From Reichenbachiella carrageenanivorans (GTDB taxonomy: Bacteria > Bacteroidota > Bacteroidia > Cytophagales > Cyclobacteriaceae), in contig NZ_CP106735.1 in assembly GCF_025639805.1 (NCBI RefSeq), forward strand, positions 4,745,501-4,809,500: a stretch of 64,000 nt of DNA. The letters are read 5' to 3'. The position numbers and the translations under genes are program-made. Below, in pieces: positions 18,173-26,672 of this stretch; positions within the stretch are counted from its first letter, which is position 1, and each line of letters begins with the position of its first letter. The notes below the pieces were generated by a model that ran no database searches, was not told the DNA's origin, and saw only the letters and a program-made list of their open reading frames with translations.

Positions 18173-18698
18173 AGTGTTGAGAATAGACCCACTCCATTTA
18201 ACCTCTAGTATTCTAGTTGAGGTAATAAAAAGTCAATCAGTGTATATAAATATTGGAAGAGCTTTTCGAGGTTTCAAAAAGCGACGGTTGCATTTGGTTA
18301 GTCTATATGGTTAGTGTTAAAATTCGTCTTAGTCAAAATAAAACTTGATAAGGAATTTTTCTCATTGTGCTACCGCAAGTGTACTCACAAAATCTAATTT
18401 CTCAAAAAAAACATTATTAATTACGGTTTTAAAGATGTGAAATTGTAGCCTTCCCCACTATTAAGTAAGCTTTGCATACAGCTCAAACATGTTGTATCTT
18501 TTTTGTGCCCCAAACTCTTCGTTCGGCTTAAATAATTGATTACAAATCAGATATAAAGTTTGTTTCTAATTCTAAATGGATCACAAAAAATCGCCGATAA
18601 TACTGGCGGCAATTCATAGTTCGGAATGTATCATGTTATGACGGACACAGTCCAGTAGTGTAGCTGTCATCCCGATTTTGAGTTTGAAAGATCAGGGA
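18173..18698. other. 526-bp gap without a recognised gene
   Basis: AT-rich sequence between the surface-protein operon and the secreted 155-residue protein, all on the minus strand. It should contain the promoter of the tail-fiber-like operon (near 18173-18350). No convincing open frame, tRNA or strong terminator hairpin was seen. Confidence 0.4.
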
Positions 18699-19166
18699 TC
18701 AATCTACACGAATCAAATACACAGAAGCCTCATCATCTAACGGACGACCATCTTCATAGACAACCAGTCTACCGTCTTCAAATATCAAATACTCCTCTCC
18801 ATCCATCTGAAAAGAATCGGAATCGTCGATATACAACTTACCATCATCACTAATCTCCCAACGGGTATATTCTACCTCTTCTTCACCAAAAGCCGAGACA
18901 TACACCCGACACTCATGATCATCTCTAAATTCTATTTCAATTGCTATTTCATCTAGTATGCCCTCCACCAAATTTCCTGCAGCGGCAAGTACAAGCCTCG
19001 CAAAGGCATTGTCCTCTCCCTTAATTTCTTCTTCTAAAATTCCATCTTCAAGTGATATTTTCATTTTCCAGACACCTGCTAAGTCTCTTTCTTTGACGCG
19101 GCCATTTTGAGCAATAGCCAACTGAAATCCGATCAATAGGCTAATCAATACAATAAGTTTATTCAT
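18699..19166 (-). CDS. Secreted small protein, possibly lipocalin-like
   Basis: The ATG at 19166 gives a clean signal peptide (MNKLIVLISLLIGFQLAIAQ); an upstream frame extension to 19211 is less likely. The ~135-residue mature part begins with DLAGVWKMKISLEDG and has alternating beta-type strands rich in Asp and Glu (ECRVYVSAFGEEEVEYTRWE, YLIFEDGRLVVYEDGR). This recalls lipocalin-like beta-barrel proteins of Bacteroidota that begin with a GxW motif. No operon partner is visible. The family call is tentative. Confidence 0.55.
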   Translation of the reverse strand: MNKLIVLISLLIGFQLAIAQNGRVKERDLAGVWKMKISLEDGILEEEIKGEDNAFARLVLAAAGNLVEGILDEIAIEIEFRDDHECRVYVSAFGEEEVEYTRWEISDDGKLYIDDSDSFQMDGEEYLIFEDGRLVVYEDGRPLDDEASVYLIRVD

Positions 19167-19329
19167 GAGTTTATATTTTTTAAGTTTACTATTATGCAAT
19201 ACAAGGTACAAGCCTTTGTATCATACTGAATCAATCATCAAAAGGTTGCACATACCAGAAAGTTTCACATATAACACCCCTCAACCCTAACATTCAACAA
19301 ATCCCTTTCGCTCATTGCAAGGGAATCAT

Positions 19330-19337
19330 TAGCTTTG
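19330..19337 (+). promoter_or_regulatory. Candidate -7 box of the ffh promoter
   Basis: TAGCTTTG fits the Bacteroidota -7 consensus TAnnTTTG and lies 28 bp before the ffh start codon, a suitable distance for a short leader. A weak TTTC-type -33 match lies about 20 bp upstream. Confidence 0.4.
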
Positions 19338-19364
19338 CGCAATATTTAATACGAATCAAGAATT

Positions 19365-20693
19365 ATGTTTGATAATCTTAGTGTAAAGCTCGATAAAGCC
19401 TTTAAAAACCTAAAGGGACAGGGAAGAATTACTGAAATCAACGTGGCTACGACCGTGAAAGAAATCCGACGGGCGCTGATCGATGCCGATGTGAACTTCA
19501 AAGTAGCCAAAGATCTCACCGATACCATCAAAGAGAAAGCACTTGGACAAGACGTATTAATAGCCGTATCTCCGGGTCAGCTCCTCACCAAAATCGTATC
19601 TGAGGAACTCACCAACCTGATGGGCGGCAAAAGCGAAGACATCAACCTGAAAGGAGATCCAAATGTAATTTTAATCTCTGGTCTACAAGGATCTGGTAAG
19701 ACCACTTTCTCTGGCAAACTAGCCAGACACCTCAAAGCACAAAACAGAAACGTACTTCTGGTAGCTTGCGACATCTACCGCCCCGCTGCAATCGACCAGC
19801 TAAAAGTACTGGGCGAGCAAATCGAAGTGGATGTATACGCCGAACCTGAAAACAAGGACGCATTAAAAATTGCTAAAAACGCGCTTAAGTACGCGAAAGA
19901 AAACAACAAAAAAACCATCATCGTGGATACCGCTGGCCGACTGGCTGTGGACGAACAGATGATGAATGAAATCGAACGTCTCAAAAAAGAACTCAATCCT
20001 GCAGAAACTCTATTTGTAGTGGATTCGATGACTGGTCAGGATGCAGTAAATACAGCCAAGACCTTCAACGACAGACTAAATTTTGACGGCGTAGTCCTCA
20101 CCAAACTTGATGGTGATACGCGTGGTGGTGCCGCCCTAACTATCCGCAAGGTGGTAGACAAACCCATCAAATTCATCAGTGCTGGCGAAAAGATGGATGC
20201 GCTGGACATCTTCCACCCTGACCGTATGGCCAATAGAATCCTAGGTATGGGTGATGTGGTCTCTTTGGTTGAAAAAGCACAAAATACCTTTGACGAAGAA
20301 GAAGCCAAAAGAATTCAAAAGAAAATCCGAAAAAACCAATTCGGGTTTGATGATTTCCTCTCTCAACTAGAGCAAATCAAAAAAATGGGAAACCTCAAAG
20401 ACTTGATGGGTATGATCCCTGGCGTGGGCAAAGCCATCAAAGACATCGACATAGACGACGATTCGTTGAAACCAATTGAAGCCATTATCAAATCTATGAC
20501 ACTCAAGGAAAGAGAAGAGCCGGAATTGCTCAACGGCAGTAGAAAGCAGCGAATTGCCAACGGAAGTGGCACTTCTATCCAAGAGGTAAACCAACTACTC
20601 AAGCAATTCGAACAGATGCGTAAGATGATGAAAACCATGAATAAGATGGGAGGAGCCAAACGTGCACTCTCTGGAATGAATATGTTTAAATAA
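19365..20693 (+). CDS. ffh: Signal recognition particle protein Ffh (SRP54 GTPase)
   Basis: The 442-residue protein is the normal length for Ffh. It has the N-terminal helical bundle, then a GTPase domain with GLQGSGKTTFSGKLA (G1, residue ~107), DTAGRLAVDEQMM and TKLDGDTRGGAAL. The C-terminal Met-rich M domain follows (GMIPGVGKAIKDID, RKQRIANGSGTSIQEVNQLL, EQMRKMMKTMNKMGG). It binds 4.5S RNA and signal sequences of nascent membrane proteins and delivers ribosomes to FtsY at the inner membrane. The methyltransferase gene follows 3 bp later. This is a core gene and a good anchor for phylogenetic placement of the window. Confidence 0.97.
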   Translation: MFDNLSVKLDKAFKNLKGQGRITEINVATTVKEIRRALIDADVNFKVAKDLTDTIKEKALGQDVLIAVSPGQLLTKIVSEELTNLMGGKSEDINLKGDPNVILISGLQGSGKTTFSGKLARHLKAQNRNVLLVACDIYRPAAIDQLKVLGEQIEVDVYAEPENKDALKIAKNALKYAKENNKKTIIVDTAGRLAVDEQMMNEIERLKKELNPAETLFVVDSMTGQDAVNTAKTFNDRLNFDGVVLTKLDGDTRGGAALTIRKVVDKPIKFISAGEKMDALDIFHPDRMANRILGMGDVVSLVEKAQNTFDEEEAKRIQKKIRKNQFGFDDFLSQLEQIKKMGNLKDLMGMIPGVGKAIKDIDIDDDSLKPIEAIIKSMTLKEREEPELLNGSRKQRIANGSGTSIQEVNQLLKQFEQMRKMMKTMNKMGGAKRALSGMNMFK

Positions 20694-20696
20694 GCC

Positions 20697-21383
20697 GTGA
20701 AAGACGTACACGGAGAAGCCATATTTGATTTTTACAAGGGCGACCACGATGTCGTCCTCACCACTTACAACTCTTACGGAGACCCTGAAGAAATGCCTGT
20801 AGAGGTTTTTTTTAGGGATCATCAAGACTTTACAGAATTAGAAAATCTAGCCATCACTTGCTGCGAAGGCAAAATCCTCGATGTGGGTGCTGGCGCTGGT
20901 GCTCATGCGCTATTCATGCAGGCCTTCGAAATGGATGCCACTGCACTGGAAAACTCCCCTGGCTGCATAGAAACACTTCGACACTCGGGTATGGAGAAAA
21001 TCGTAGAAGAAGATTTTTTTGCTCATACAAGCCAATACGACACCCTCCTATTTTTAATGAATGGATTGGGGCTAGCGGGTAAGCTCGACAACCTCCCCTA
21101 CTTTTTTAAACATTGCGGACAACTTCTCAACCCTGGAGGACAAATCATTATAGATTCGTCTGACATCTCATATTTATATGAAGATGATTTGCCCAAACCG
21201 GACCATTATTTTGGAGAAATCAGATACCAATATGAATACAAAGGGAAAAAAGGGGATTGGTTTGATTGGCTCTATGTAGATCAAGCTCACTTAATCAAAG
21301 AAACAAAAGCTTTAGGGCTACAGACAGAAATCCTGATGACAGATGAGTTTGACCAGTACTTAGCCAAAATCACTGGTTTTTAA
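20697..21383 (+). CDS. Class I SAM-dependent methyltransferase
   Basis: The protein is 228 residues from a GTG start located 3 bp after the ffh stop. The Rossmann motif I is ILDVGAGAGAHALFM (residues ~62-76), followed by the acidic ALENSPG region (motif II) and FFKHCGQLLNPGGQIIIDSS (motif IV and post-motif). The substrate cannot be told from sequence. It ends 14 bp inside the convergent MATE gene, an overlap between opposing genes. The link with ffh is probably only shared transcription. Confidence 0.8.
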   Translation: MKDVHGEAIFDFYKGDHDVVLTTYNSYGDPEEMPVEVFFRDHQDFTELENLAITCCEGKILDVGAGAGAHALFMQAFEMDATALENSPGCIETLRHSGMEKIVEEDFFAHTSQYDTLLFLMNGLGLAGKLDNLPYFFKHCGQLLNPGGQIIIDSSDISYLYEDDLPKPDHYFGEIRYQYEYKGKKGDWFDWLYVDQAHLIKETKALGLQTEILMTDEFDQYLAKITGF

Positions 21384-22710
21384 TTATATACCGCTTTGAT
21401 AGCACATGGAATCTTGCCAAATGCAAGACAGCCGCCAGTGTCAGCCCAATGAGCAAAGCCACCCATATGCCTTTGGCTCCCCAGCCCAAATATATCCCAA
21501 ATAAATAGCCCAAGGGAATAGCCATAAGCCAGTAAGCGAAAAGTGTCACCAAAGTAGGCACTTTCACATCGGCAATCCCTCTCAGCACTCCCAAACCCAC
21601 CGCCTGCACACCATCAGAAATCTGAAAAAATGCAGCTATAATCAATAGGCTTCCAGCCATTTGGATCACATCAGGATCATTGATGTACCACGTAGGCAAA
21701 TAGGTATTTCCAAAAATAAACCCCGTACCAAAGAAAGCCATCATCACTGCAGCCATAGCAAAACAAGTCATGCCTGCTGTACGTAGCGTCCGATAGTCCT
21801 TTCTCCCCAGTTGATTGCCCGTACGTATGGCGCCTGCGGCAGAGATACCTGTAGCTGTCATATAAGTGATCGCCGACAGATTAAGTGCGATCTGATGTGC
21901 GGCTAGCGCTTCGGCTCCAATCCAACCCACCATGACTGCCGCCATGCTAAAGGCTCCTATTTCAAAGATATATTGTAAGCCAGATGGCACGCCGATACCC
22001 AATATGCGTCGCATTACAAACCCACGAATTTTGATCTTGGACCATAGCATCACGTATCTGCGCAACCGCTTATAGCTCAATACAAACGTCACCATCGCAA
22101 TAGCCATAATCACTCGTGAAATAAGGCTAGACCAGCCCGCTCCCACCATGCCTAGCGCTGGCATACCTAGTTCCCCATAAATCAACCCATAGTTGAAAAT
22201 CACATTGAGCAAATTGCCCGACACAGAGATATACATGGCCTGGCGCGTCATGGATAGGCCTTCTGCAAATTGGCGAAAAGCTTGAAAAATCATCAAAGGA
22301 AACAAACTGAATACTAGCGTATAAAAGTAAGGCAACGCACCCGCCAGCACCGCAGGATCTTGATCCAACCATCCCATACCGCGCCCAACCAACAAGCCTA
22401 CAAGCACCAGCATCACGCCAAGAATGGCGCTGAGATATACACCATGTTTGAAGAACTTGGCCCCCTGACGTTTGTCATTGGCGCCATCGGCAGCTGCGAT
22501 AAGCGGCGTCATCCCATAGGACACACCAATGCCAAAAAGCATAATCACAGAAAACACGCTATTGGCTAGCGACACAGAGGCCAGCGGCACCGCGCCCAGC
22601 CGACCCACCATCATACTATCCGCCACTGCCACGAGGATATGCCCCATCTGGCTCAGCATCACTGGGTATGCAAGTGTGATATTGGTTTTATAATGTTCTT
22701 TTAGTGTCAA
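21370..22710 (-). CDS. MATE-family multidrug efflux transporter
   Basis: A 446-residue integral membrane protein with about 12 hydrophobic helices and MATE hallmarks: LAYPVMLSQMGHILVAVADSMMVGRLG at the start (split here as AYPVMLSQ and VADSMMVG), ALAAHQIALNLSA in the middle, and SDGVQAVGLGVLRGIADVK near residues 365-383. It probably exports cationic drugs or metabolites using a Na+ or H+ gradient across the inner membrane (family knowledge). Its 3' end overlaps the convergent methyltransferase gene. Confidence 0.92.
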   Translation of the reverse strand: MTLKEHYKTNITLAYPVMLSQMGHILVAVADSMMVGRLGAVPLASVSLANSVFSVIMLFGIGVSYGMTPLIAAADGANDKRQGAKFFKHGVYLSAILGVMLVLVGLLVGRGMGWLDQDPAVLAGALPYFYTLVFSLFPLMIFQAFRQFAEGLSMTRQAMYISVSGNLLNVIFNYGLIYGELGMPALGMVGAGWSSLISRVIMAIAMVTFVLSYKRLRRYVMLWSKIKIRGFVMRRILGIGVPSGLQYIFEIGAFSMAAVMVGWIGAEALAAHQIALNLSAITYMTATGISAAGAIRTGNQLGRKDYRTLRTAGMTCFAMAAVMMAFFGTGFIFGNTYLPTWYINDPDVIQMAGSLLIIAAFFQISDGVQAVGLGVLRGIADVKVPTLVTLFAYWLMAIPLGYLFGIYLGWGAKGIWVALLIGLTLAAVLHLARFHVLSKRYIIKNQ

Positions 22711-22766
22711 GGAGTGGGAATATCATGTTGATTTAAAAAACGAAATATAGCTTAAATACTTCGACT

Positions 22767-23315
22767 TCAGAGCTTGCCTTCGTCCAGCAAAAGCTTAGTC
22801 TTTAGTAATCCTGCAATACTTAAACTATCCGTTATTTCATTACTCATCACCAGCCTAACGGCTTCGCTCAATTTGAGTTTCCTTATTTTCAAATCTTCTG
22901 TATCGTCAAATGCTGTTTCACCTTGTGTGAGGTCTTTGGCTACAAAAACAAACCCTTCTTCGTCTGTCACAGAATTGGAAGTATGTATACGGAGTATGTT
23001 TTGCCAAGAGGCTGCGACCAAACCTGTCTCTTCCTTCAATTCTCGCTTGGCCGACTCCAAAACATCGACATCTATAAGCCCACCTCCCATAGGAATCTCC
23101 CAAGTATATTCATCTAGCGTATATCGGTATTGGCCTACGAGCCAAGTATTGAGCTCGTCGTCTAACGGAACAATACCTAATGCCTTATTTTTGAAGTGCA
23201 CCTTTCCATAAATACCTTCATTGCCAGATGGGTTGATGATTTGATGCTCCTCGACTTTGATCCATGGGTTATCATAGATTTCTTTGTCTGATATTTTTTT
23301 CCACGGGTTTTTCAT
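22767..23315 (-). CDS. NUDIX hydrolase, ADP-ribose pyrophosphatase-like
   Basis: A 182-residue protein with a complete Nudix box at residues ~79-101: GGGLIDVDVLESAKRELKEE followed by TGL, matching Gx5Ex7REUXEExGU. The preceding strand QYRYTLDEYTWEIPMGG and N-terminal WKKISDKEIYDNPWIKVEE are typical of ADP-ribose/NUDT5-like members that hydrolyse nucleoside diphosphate derivatives. The exact substrate is uncertain. It lies upstream of MATE on the same strand with 56 bp between them. Confidence 0.88.
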   Translation of the reverse strand: MKNPWKKISDKEIYDNPWIKVEEHQIINPSGNEGIYGKVHFKNKALGIVPLDDELNTWLVGQYRYTLDEYTWEIPMGGGLIDVDVLESAKRELKEETGLVAASWQNILRIHTSNSVTDEEGFVFVAKDLTQGETAFDDTEDLKIRKLKLSEAVRLVMSNEITDSLSIAGLLKTKLLLDEGKL

Positions 23316-23340
23316 TGCTGCTACAGTATGACCATAAAAA

Positions 23341-23362
23341 AAGTCCCGATAAATCGGGACTT
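23341..23362 (-). terminator. Rho-independent terminator after UPF0114 gene
   Basis: On the minus strand AAGTCCCGAT and ATCGGGACTT form a perfect stem followed by a run of T, located 21 bp after the stop of the UPF0114 gene and before the NUDIX gene. It should end the UPF0114 transcript. Confidence 0.85.
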
Positions 23363-23383
23363 CAATATCTTAATTAGAAATCA

Positions 23384-23986
23384 TTAAACTTCCTCTTTAT
23401 GTTCTTTATGTTCATCCTCTTCGTGCTCCTCTTCATGGCCATGCCCTGTCAATCCATGTGGATAAGAGTGAATGATTTTCTCCGTATAACCCAACAATAG
23501 CGCAGAGAAGATGAAAACCATATGAATTACAATCTCGATAATAATACCTTCAGATCCTGCTTTCTCAGCAGCTTCTCTATAGTTTACAAATGTTTTCAAA
23601 AGCTGTACCCCAGAGATAGAGGCCAAAGATGTTGCCAACTTAATCTTCAACATACCTGCATCCAGCCCTTCTAGCCATAGGGGCTTATCATCGTGCATGT
23701 CTACATCGATCTTACTAGTAAAAATAGAGTAGCCACCAATTGTAACCATTATCACTAGGTTCATTACCATGGAAATGTCCACTAAGCTGAGTAAGGTCAG
23801 CATGACTTTGGATTCGATATCTCCACCGATCACTTGATGATACATATGTGCCAACTCTTGGAAGAACTTGACCATATACAAAAATGCACCGATGATCAAT
23901 CCACCATACATTGGGGCTTGCACCCATCTACTCCAAAAAATAAATCCCTCAAAGAAATTTTCAAATCTATCAAAAAAGCTTTTCAT
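23384..23986 (-). CDS. UPF0114/YqhA-family membrane protein
   Basis: A 200-residue protein with three to four membrane helices (VQAPMYGGLIIGAFLYMVKF, LLSLVDISMVMNLVIMVTIGG, IIIEIVIHMVFIFSALLLGY) and the family signature FFEGFIFWSRW at the N-terminus and ISGVQLLKTF in the middle. The C-terminus is a His/Glu-rich tail that may bind metal. The biochemical role of the family is not established. It stands alone, with a terminator downstream. Confidence 0.85.
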   Translation of the reverse strand: MKSFFDRFENFFEGFIFWSRWVQAPMYGGLIIGAFLYMVKFFQELAHMYHQVIGGDIESKVMLTLLSLVDISMVMNLVIMVTIGGYSIFTSKIDVDMHDDKPLWLEGLDAGMLKIKLATSLASISGVQLLKTFVNYREAAEKAGSEGIIIEIVIHMVFIFSALLLGYTEKIIHSYPHGLTGHGHEEEHEEDEHKEHKEEV

Positions 23987-24130
23987 ACTTGATTAGTGCT
24001 TATGCGAATGGGTTTAACCAAATTATATCAAGTGCTAAAATTAAAATTAATTTCCGTACCGTATAAGGATTAGTTCACATTTTTTGTCGGCTTTCGTCTA
24101 ATAATCAATTTTACCTGAGCCACTACCTAT

Positions 24131-24529
24131 TTAGCCCCTATAAACCACGCATGTTTTCATCAACAGATCATGCAAGCCTCTTCGATCCGACCGAAAGTAG
24201 ATCATGAAAAAACCGCAAAAAAAGAGCAGTAATGATACGTTTTTTAAAAGAATTCTTAAAAACGCTTGAGAAAAACTTAATTGATTGCCATGGCGATCGA
24301 CCACTTGCAACTTTCCCATTCTCTTTCCTACTGTCCCTTGCCAAGAAGAACTTTCAAACCCCGCATGATACAAGCACCCTGTCACCAAAAAAACACACCA
24401 AAACACCCGATCATCCGCTATAAATAAGACCATGGGCACCAGTAGCACTAAAAAAATGGTAAGGTCAATATTGAAAGCCAATAATCGCTGAGCGAAGGTA
24501 GCATAAGACACTTGAGAAGGGCGGTTCAT
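24131..24529 (-). CDS. RDD-family membrane protein
   Basis: About 132 residues from the ATG at 24529, which places the start just before the RDD signature (ATFAQRLLAFNIDLTIFL); an in-frame ATG at 24595 is possible. Membrane helices follow (LLVPMVLFIADD, VFWCVFLVTGCLYHAG) and the usual WQGTVGKRMGKLQVVDRHG and RRGLHDLLMKTCVV segments. RDD proteins are inner-membrane proteins of mixed or unknown roles, some linked to ion transport. It is divergent from the SRPBCC gene. Confidence 0.85.
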   Translation of the reverse strand: MNRPSQVSYATFAQRLLAFNIDLTIFLVLLVPMVLFIADDRVFWCVFLVTGCLYHAGFESSSWQGTVGKRMGKLQVVDRHGNQLSFSQAFLRILLKNVSLLLFFCGFFMIYFRSDRRGLHDLLMKTCVVYRG

Positions 24530-24634
24530 AATTATTTGTTTGTCTGCGGACAATTGCCAATACACATCATAAGTGCTATTGAATAGCATCTGCATATTTG
24601 GTAACTTGTCTTAACAAAACTAATACTCTAAACT

Positions 24635-25651
24635 ATGAAAATACTAAAAAAGGTTCTTTTGGTGCTGGTCATACTGATCGCGCTAATTGCAGTAATTGGC
24701 CTCATGCTACCCAGAGAGGCTCGAGTAGAACGTACTACTACTATCAACGCTAGTCCAGCTTCTATCTATGAAGAGGTAAACAACCTCGAACGTGCCAATA
24801 GTTGGTCTCCTTGGTTTCAAATTGACCCTGAAGGCACGGTTTACACTTTTACTGGCCCTTCCTCTGGGGTAGGCAACAAGATGGAATGGAACAGCGATCA
24901 CCCAGACGTCAAACAAGGCTCACAAGAAATCATTGAGGCAATTCCAAATCAAAAAACTCGCAGCGTCATGTACTTTTCGGAAGGTGGGGATGAACCAGCC
25001 TATGCTGAAATTATCCTCCAAGAAGAAGCAAATGGCACGCTGGTCACATGGACTTTCGAAGCCGACATGGGCGGCAACCCTATCAATCGGATCTTTGGAA
25101 TGATGATGGACACCTTCATAGGCCCTTACTACGAAAAAGGATTGGCCAGCCTTAAGACGAGAGCAGAGTCTAAGCCTGTCTTTTCTATAGAAATCATTAA
25201 AATGGACACAGAGCCCATCAACTATCTAGCAATCCGAGAAACCTTCGATGCGACCAAACCTGAAGATATAGGTCCTAGAATGGAAGAAATCTACACCCAA
25301 CTCATAGGATTCATCAATAAAAATGGCGTGATGGGTATGGGACAACCCATGTCTGTTTATCTAAACTATAACGAAACAGGCTACGAAGCAGATATTGCCA
25401 TTCCGGTAGCAGATGCCAGCGGCGTAACAGACGAAACAATCTTGATAGGCCAAACGACTGGAGGTAAAGCCGTAAGAGGTGTACACATGGGAGACTATCA
25501 CAAACTGGACGATACCCATAAGCAACTACAAGCCTATATACAATTCAACAATCTGGAAGCCAATGGCGAAGGATATGAGGTGTATGTGACTGACCCTACA
25601 CTGGCAGATACTGCCCAATGGAGAACGGACGTATATTATCCAATCAAATAA
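24635..25651 (+). CDS. SRPBCC (polyketide cyclase-like) plus GyrI-like domain protein
   Basis: A 338-residue protein with an N-terminal membrane anchor (VLLVLVILIALIAVIGLML). A SRPBCC/START-like domain follows (residues ~30-180; ATTI-type strands, RANSWSPWFQIDPEG, MYFSEGGDEPAYAEI). The second half is a GyrI-like/effector-binding domain (MDTEPINYLAIRETFDATKP, GQTTGGKAVRGVHMGDYHKL). This pairing is common in Bacteroidota and probably binds small hydrophobic or cationic ligands at the membrane; the ligand is unknown. A strong hairpin follows the stop. Confidence 0.85.
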   Translation: MKILKKVLLVLVILIALIAVIGLMLPREARVERTTTINASPASIYEEVNNLERANSWSPWFQIDPEGTVYTFTGPSSGVGNKMEWNSDHPDVKQGSQEIIEAIPNQKTRSVMYFSEGGDEPAYAEIILQEEANGTLVTWTFEADMGGNPINRIFGMMMDTFIGPYYEKGLASLKTRAESKPVFSIEIIKMDTEPINYLAIRETFDATKPEDIGPRMEEIYTQLIGFINKNGVMGMGQPMSVYLNYNETGYEADIAIPVADASGVTDETILIGQTTGGKAVRGVHMGDYHKLDDTHKQLQAYIQFNNLEANGEGYEVYVTDPTLADTAQWRTDVYYPIK

Positions 25652-25658
25652 GTTAATG

Positions 25659-25705
25659 AACAAGAGGCTGTTTAGAAATGACTTATTTTAAACAGCCTCT
25701 TGTTT
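25659..25705. terminator. Bidirectional terminator between convergent genes
   Basis: AACAAGAGGCTGTTTA (25659-25674) is perfectly matched by TAAACAGCCTCTTGTT (25689-25704). The 16-bp stem sits between the SRPBCC gene (plus) and the SirB1-like gene (minus) and has T-rich flanks on both strands. Confidence 0.88.
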
Positions 25706-25717
25706 ATCATTGCCCAT

Positions 25718-26572
25718 TCAATAGGTCATTTCGTCTACCGACTGAAGAAGCATTTTGATGTCGTCAGCCTTTTTATACTCTCCCAGTTTCTCGAATGAGG
25801 AAATCAAATTGCGCAGTGCACGCGCCACAATATCTACATGGCTACAAGGCTGGTAATAGATCTCATTTTTAGCCAACTTAAGTTGATCTATATAATTGTT
25901 GATATCCTCAGTGGTGAATATGATGCCGTTATTAAAGACATTAATATAAAACTGCGTCTCCTTGGTCTTATAGGTCAGAATGAACAAATTAGGCAAATTC
26001 ACCCCATATATCGGCATCTTTAGTCGCTGTGCCAATAGCATATAGACCACACACAAACTGAGCGGATTGCCACGCTTAGACTCTAACACCACATTGATCA
26101 TGCCGTTGGCTGGCGAATGAAAATTCTTGGCATTGGGCCTGAATTTCATCTTATTAAAAAAGACATCGTTGAGCACTTTGATTTGCTCCATGGGAGACAG
26201 CTCTTCTGAAAATTCGCGCCAAGCATTATGGTAATATTGCTCAAATTTTCTAGTTAAGAATTTGAGATTGAGATCAGGGTATTGATAATTGGCAACCAGC
26301 ATCATACCCTCAAGAAGATCCTCTGCACCCGCCTCTTTCCAGGCTACCAATTTCTCACTTAGCAGGTCATATTGAAGGTTATGAATGATGTCTTCGATCT
26401 TTTCTCGTACACGAGGAATCAAGCTGTTGTTCATCCATTCCTTTTCCAAAAATGGGATCACTTCTGTACCCAGCGAGACCAATTTTTGCTCTACGTGATT
26501 CAGAATCTCATGATCATCGTCCTCTAGGAGTGAGATCAATGCGCTCAGTTCTTTTTCGTTTATTTTTTCCAA
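25718..26572 (-). CDS. SirB1-like transglutaminase-fold protein
   Basis: The 284-residue protein has an N-terminal helical region (ELSALISLLEDDDHEILNHV). A transglutaminase-like SirB1 region follows: LNDVFFNKMKFRPNAKNFHS, INVVLESKRGNPLSLCVVY with the likely nucleophile Cys, and MPIYGVNLPNLFILTY. A helical TPR-like tail ends it. Family members are often found with methyltransferases or protein-modifying enzymes, but the activity is not settled. Confidence 0.85.
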   Translation of the reverse strand: MEKINEKELSALISLLEDDDHEILNHVEQKLVSLGTEVIPFLEKEWMNNSLIPRVREKIEDIIHNLQYDLLSEKLVAWKEAGAEDLLEGMMLVANYQYPDLNLKFLTRKFEQYYHNAWREFSEELSPMEQIKVLNDVFFNKMKFRPNAKNFHSPANGMINVVLESKRGNPLSLCVVYMLLAQRLKMPIYGVNLPNLFILTYKTKETQFYINVFNNGIIFTTEDINNYIDQLKLAKNEIYYQPCSHVDIVARALRNLISSFEKLGEYKKADDIKMLLQSVDEMTY

Positions 26573-26672
26573 TATTGTTCATTCAGAAATTGAAACACCA
26601 AAATAACAGGATGCTAAATTAATATACGAAAAAAGGCATCAAATTCATATCGAGCCTTTCATATTATTTGAC

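Noticed and set aside
20363..20722. 119-codon minus-strand ORF across the end of ffh
   Set aside because: It is antisense to the conserved M domain of Ffh and is rich in Ser and Ile as expected for a shadow frame.
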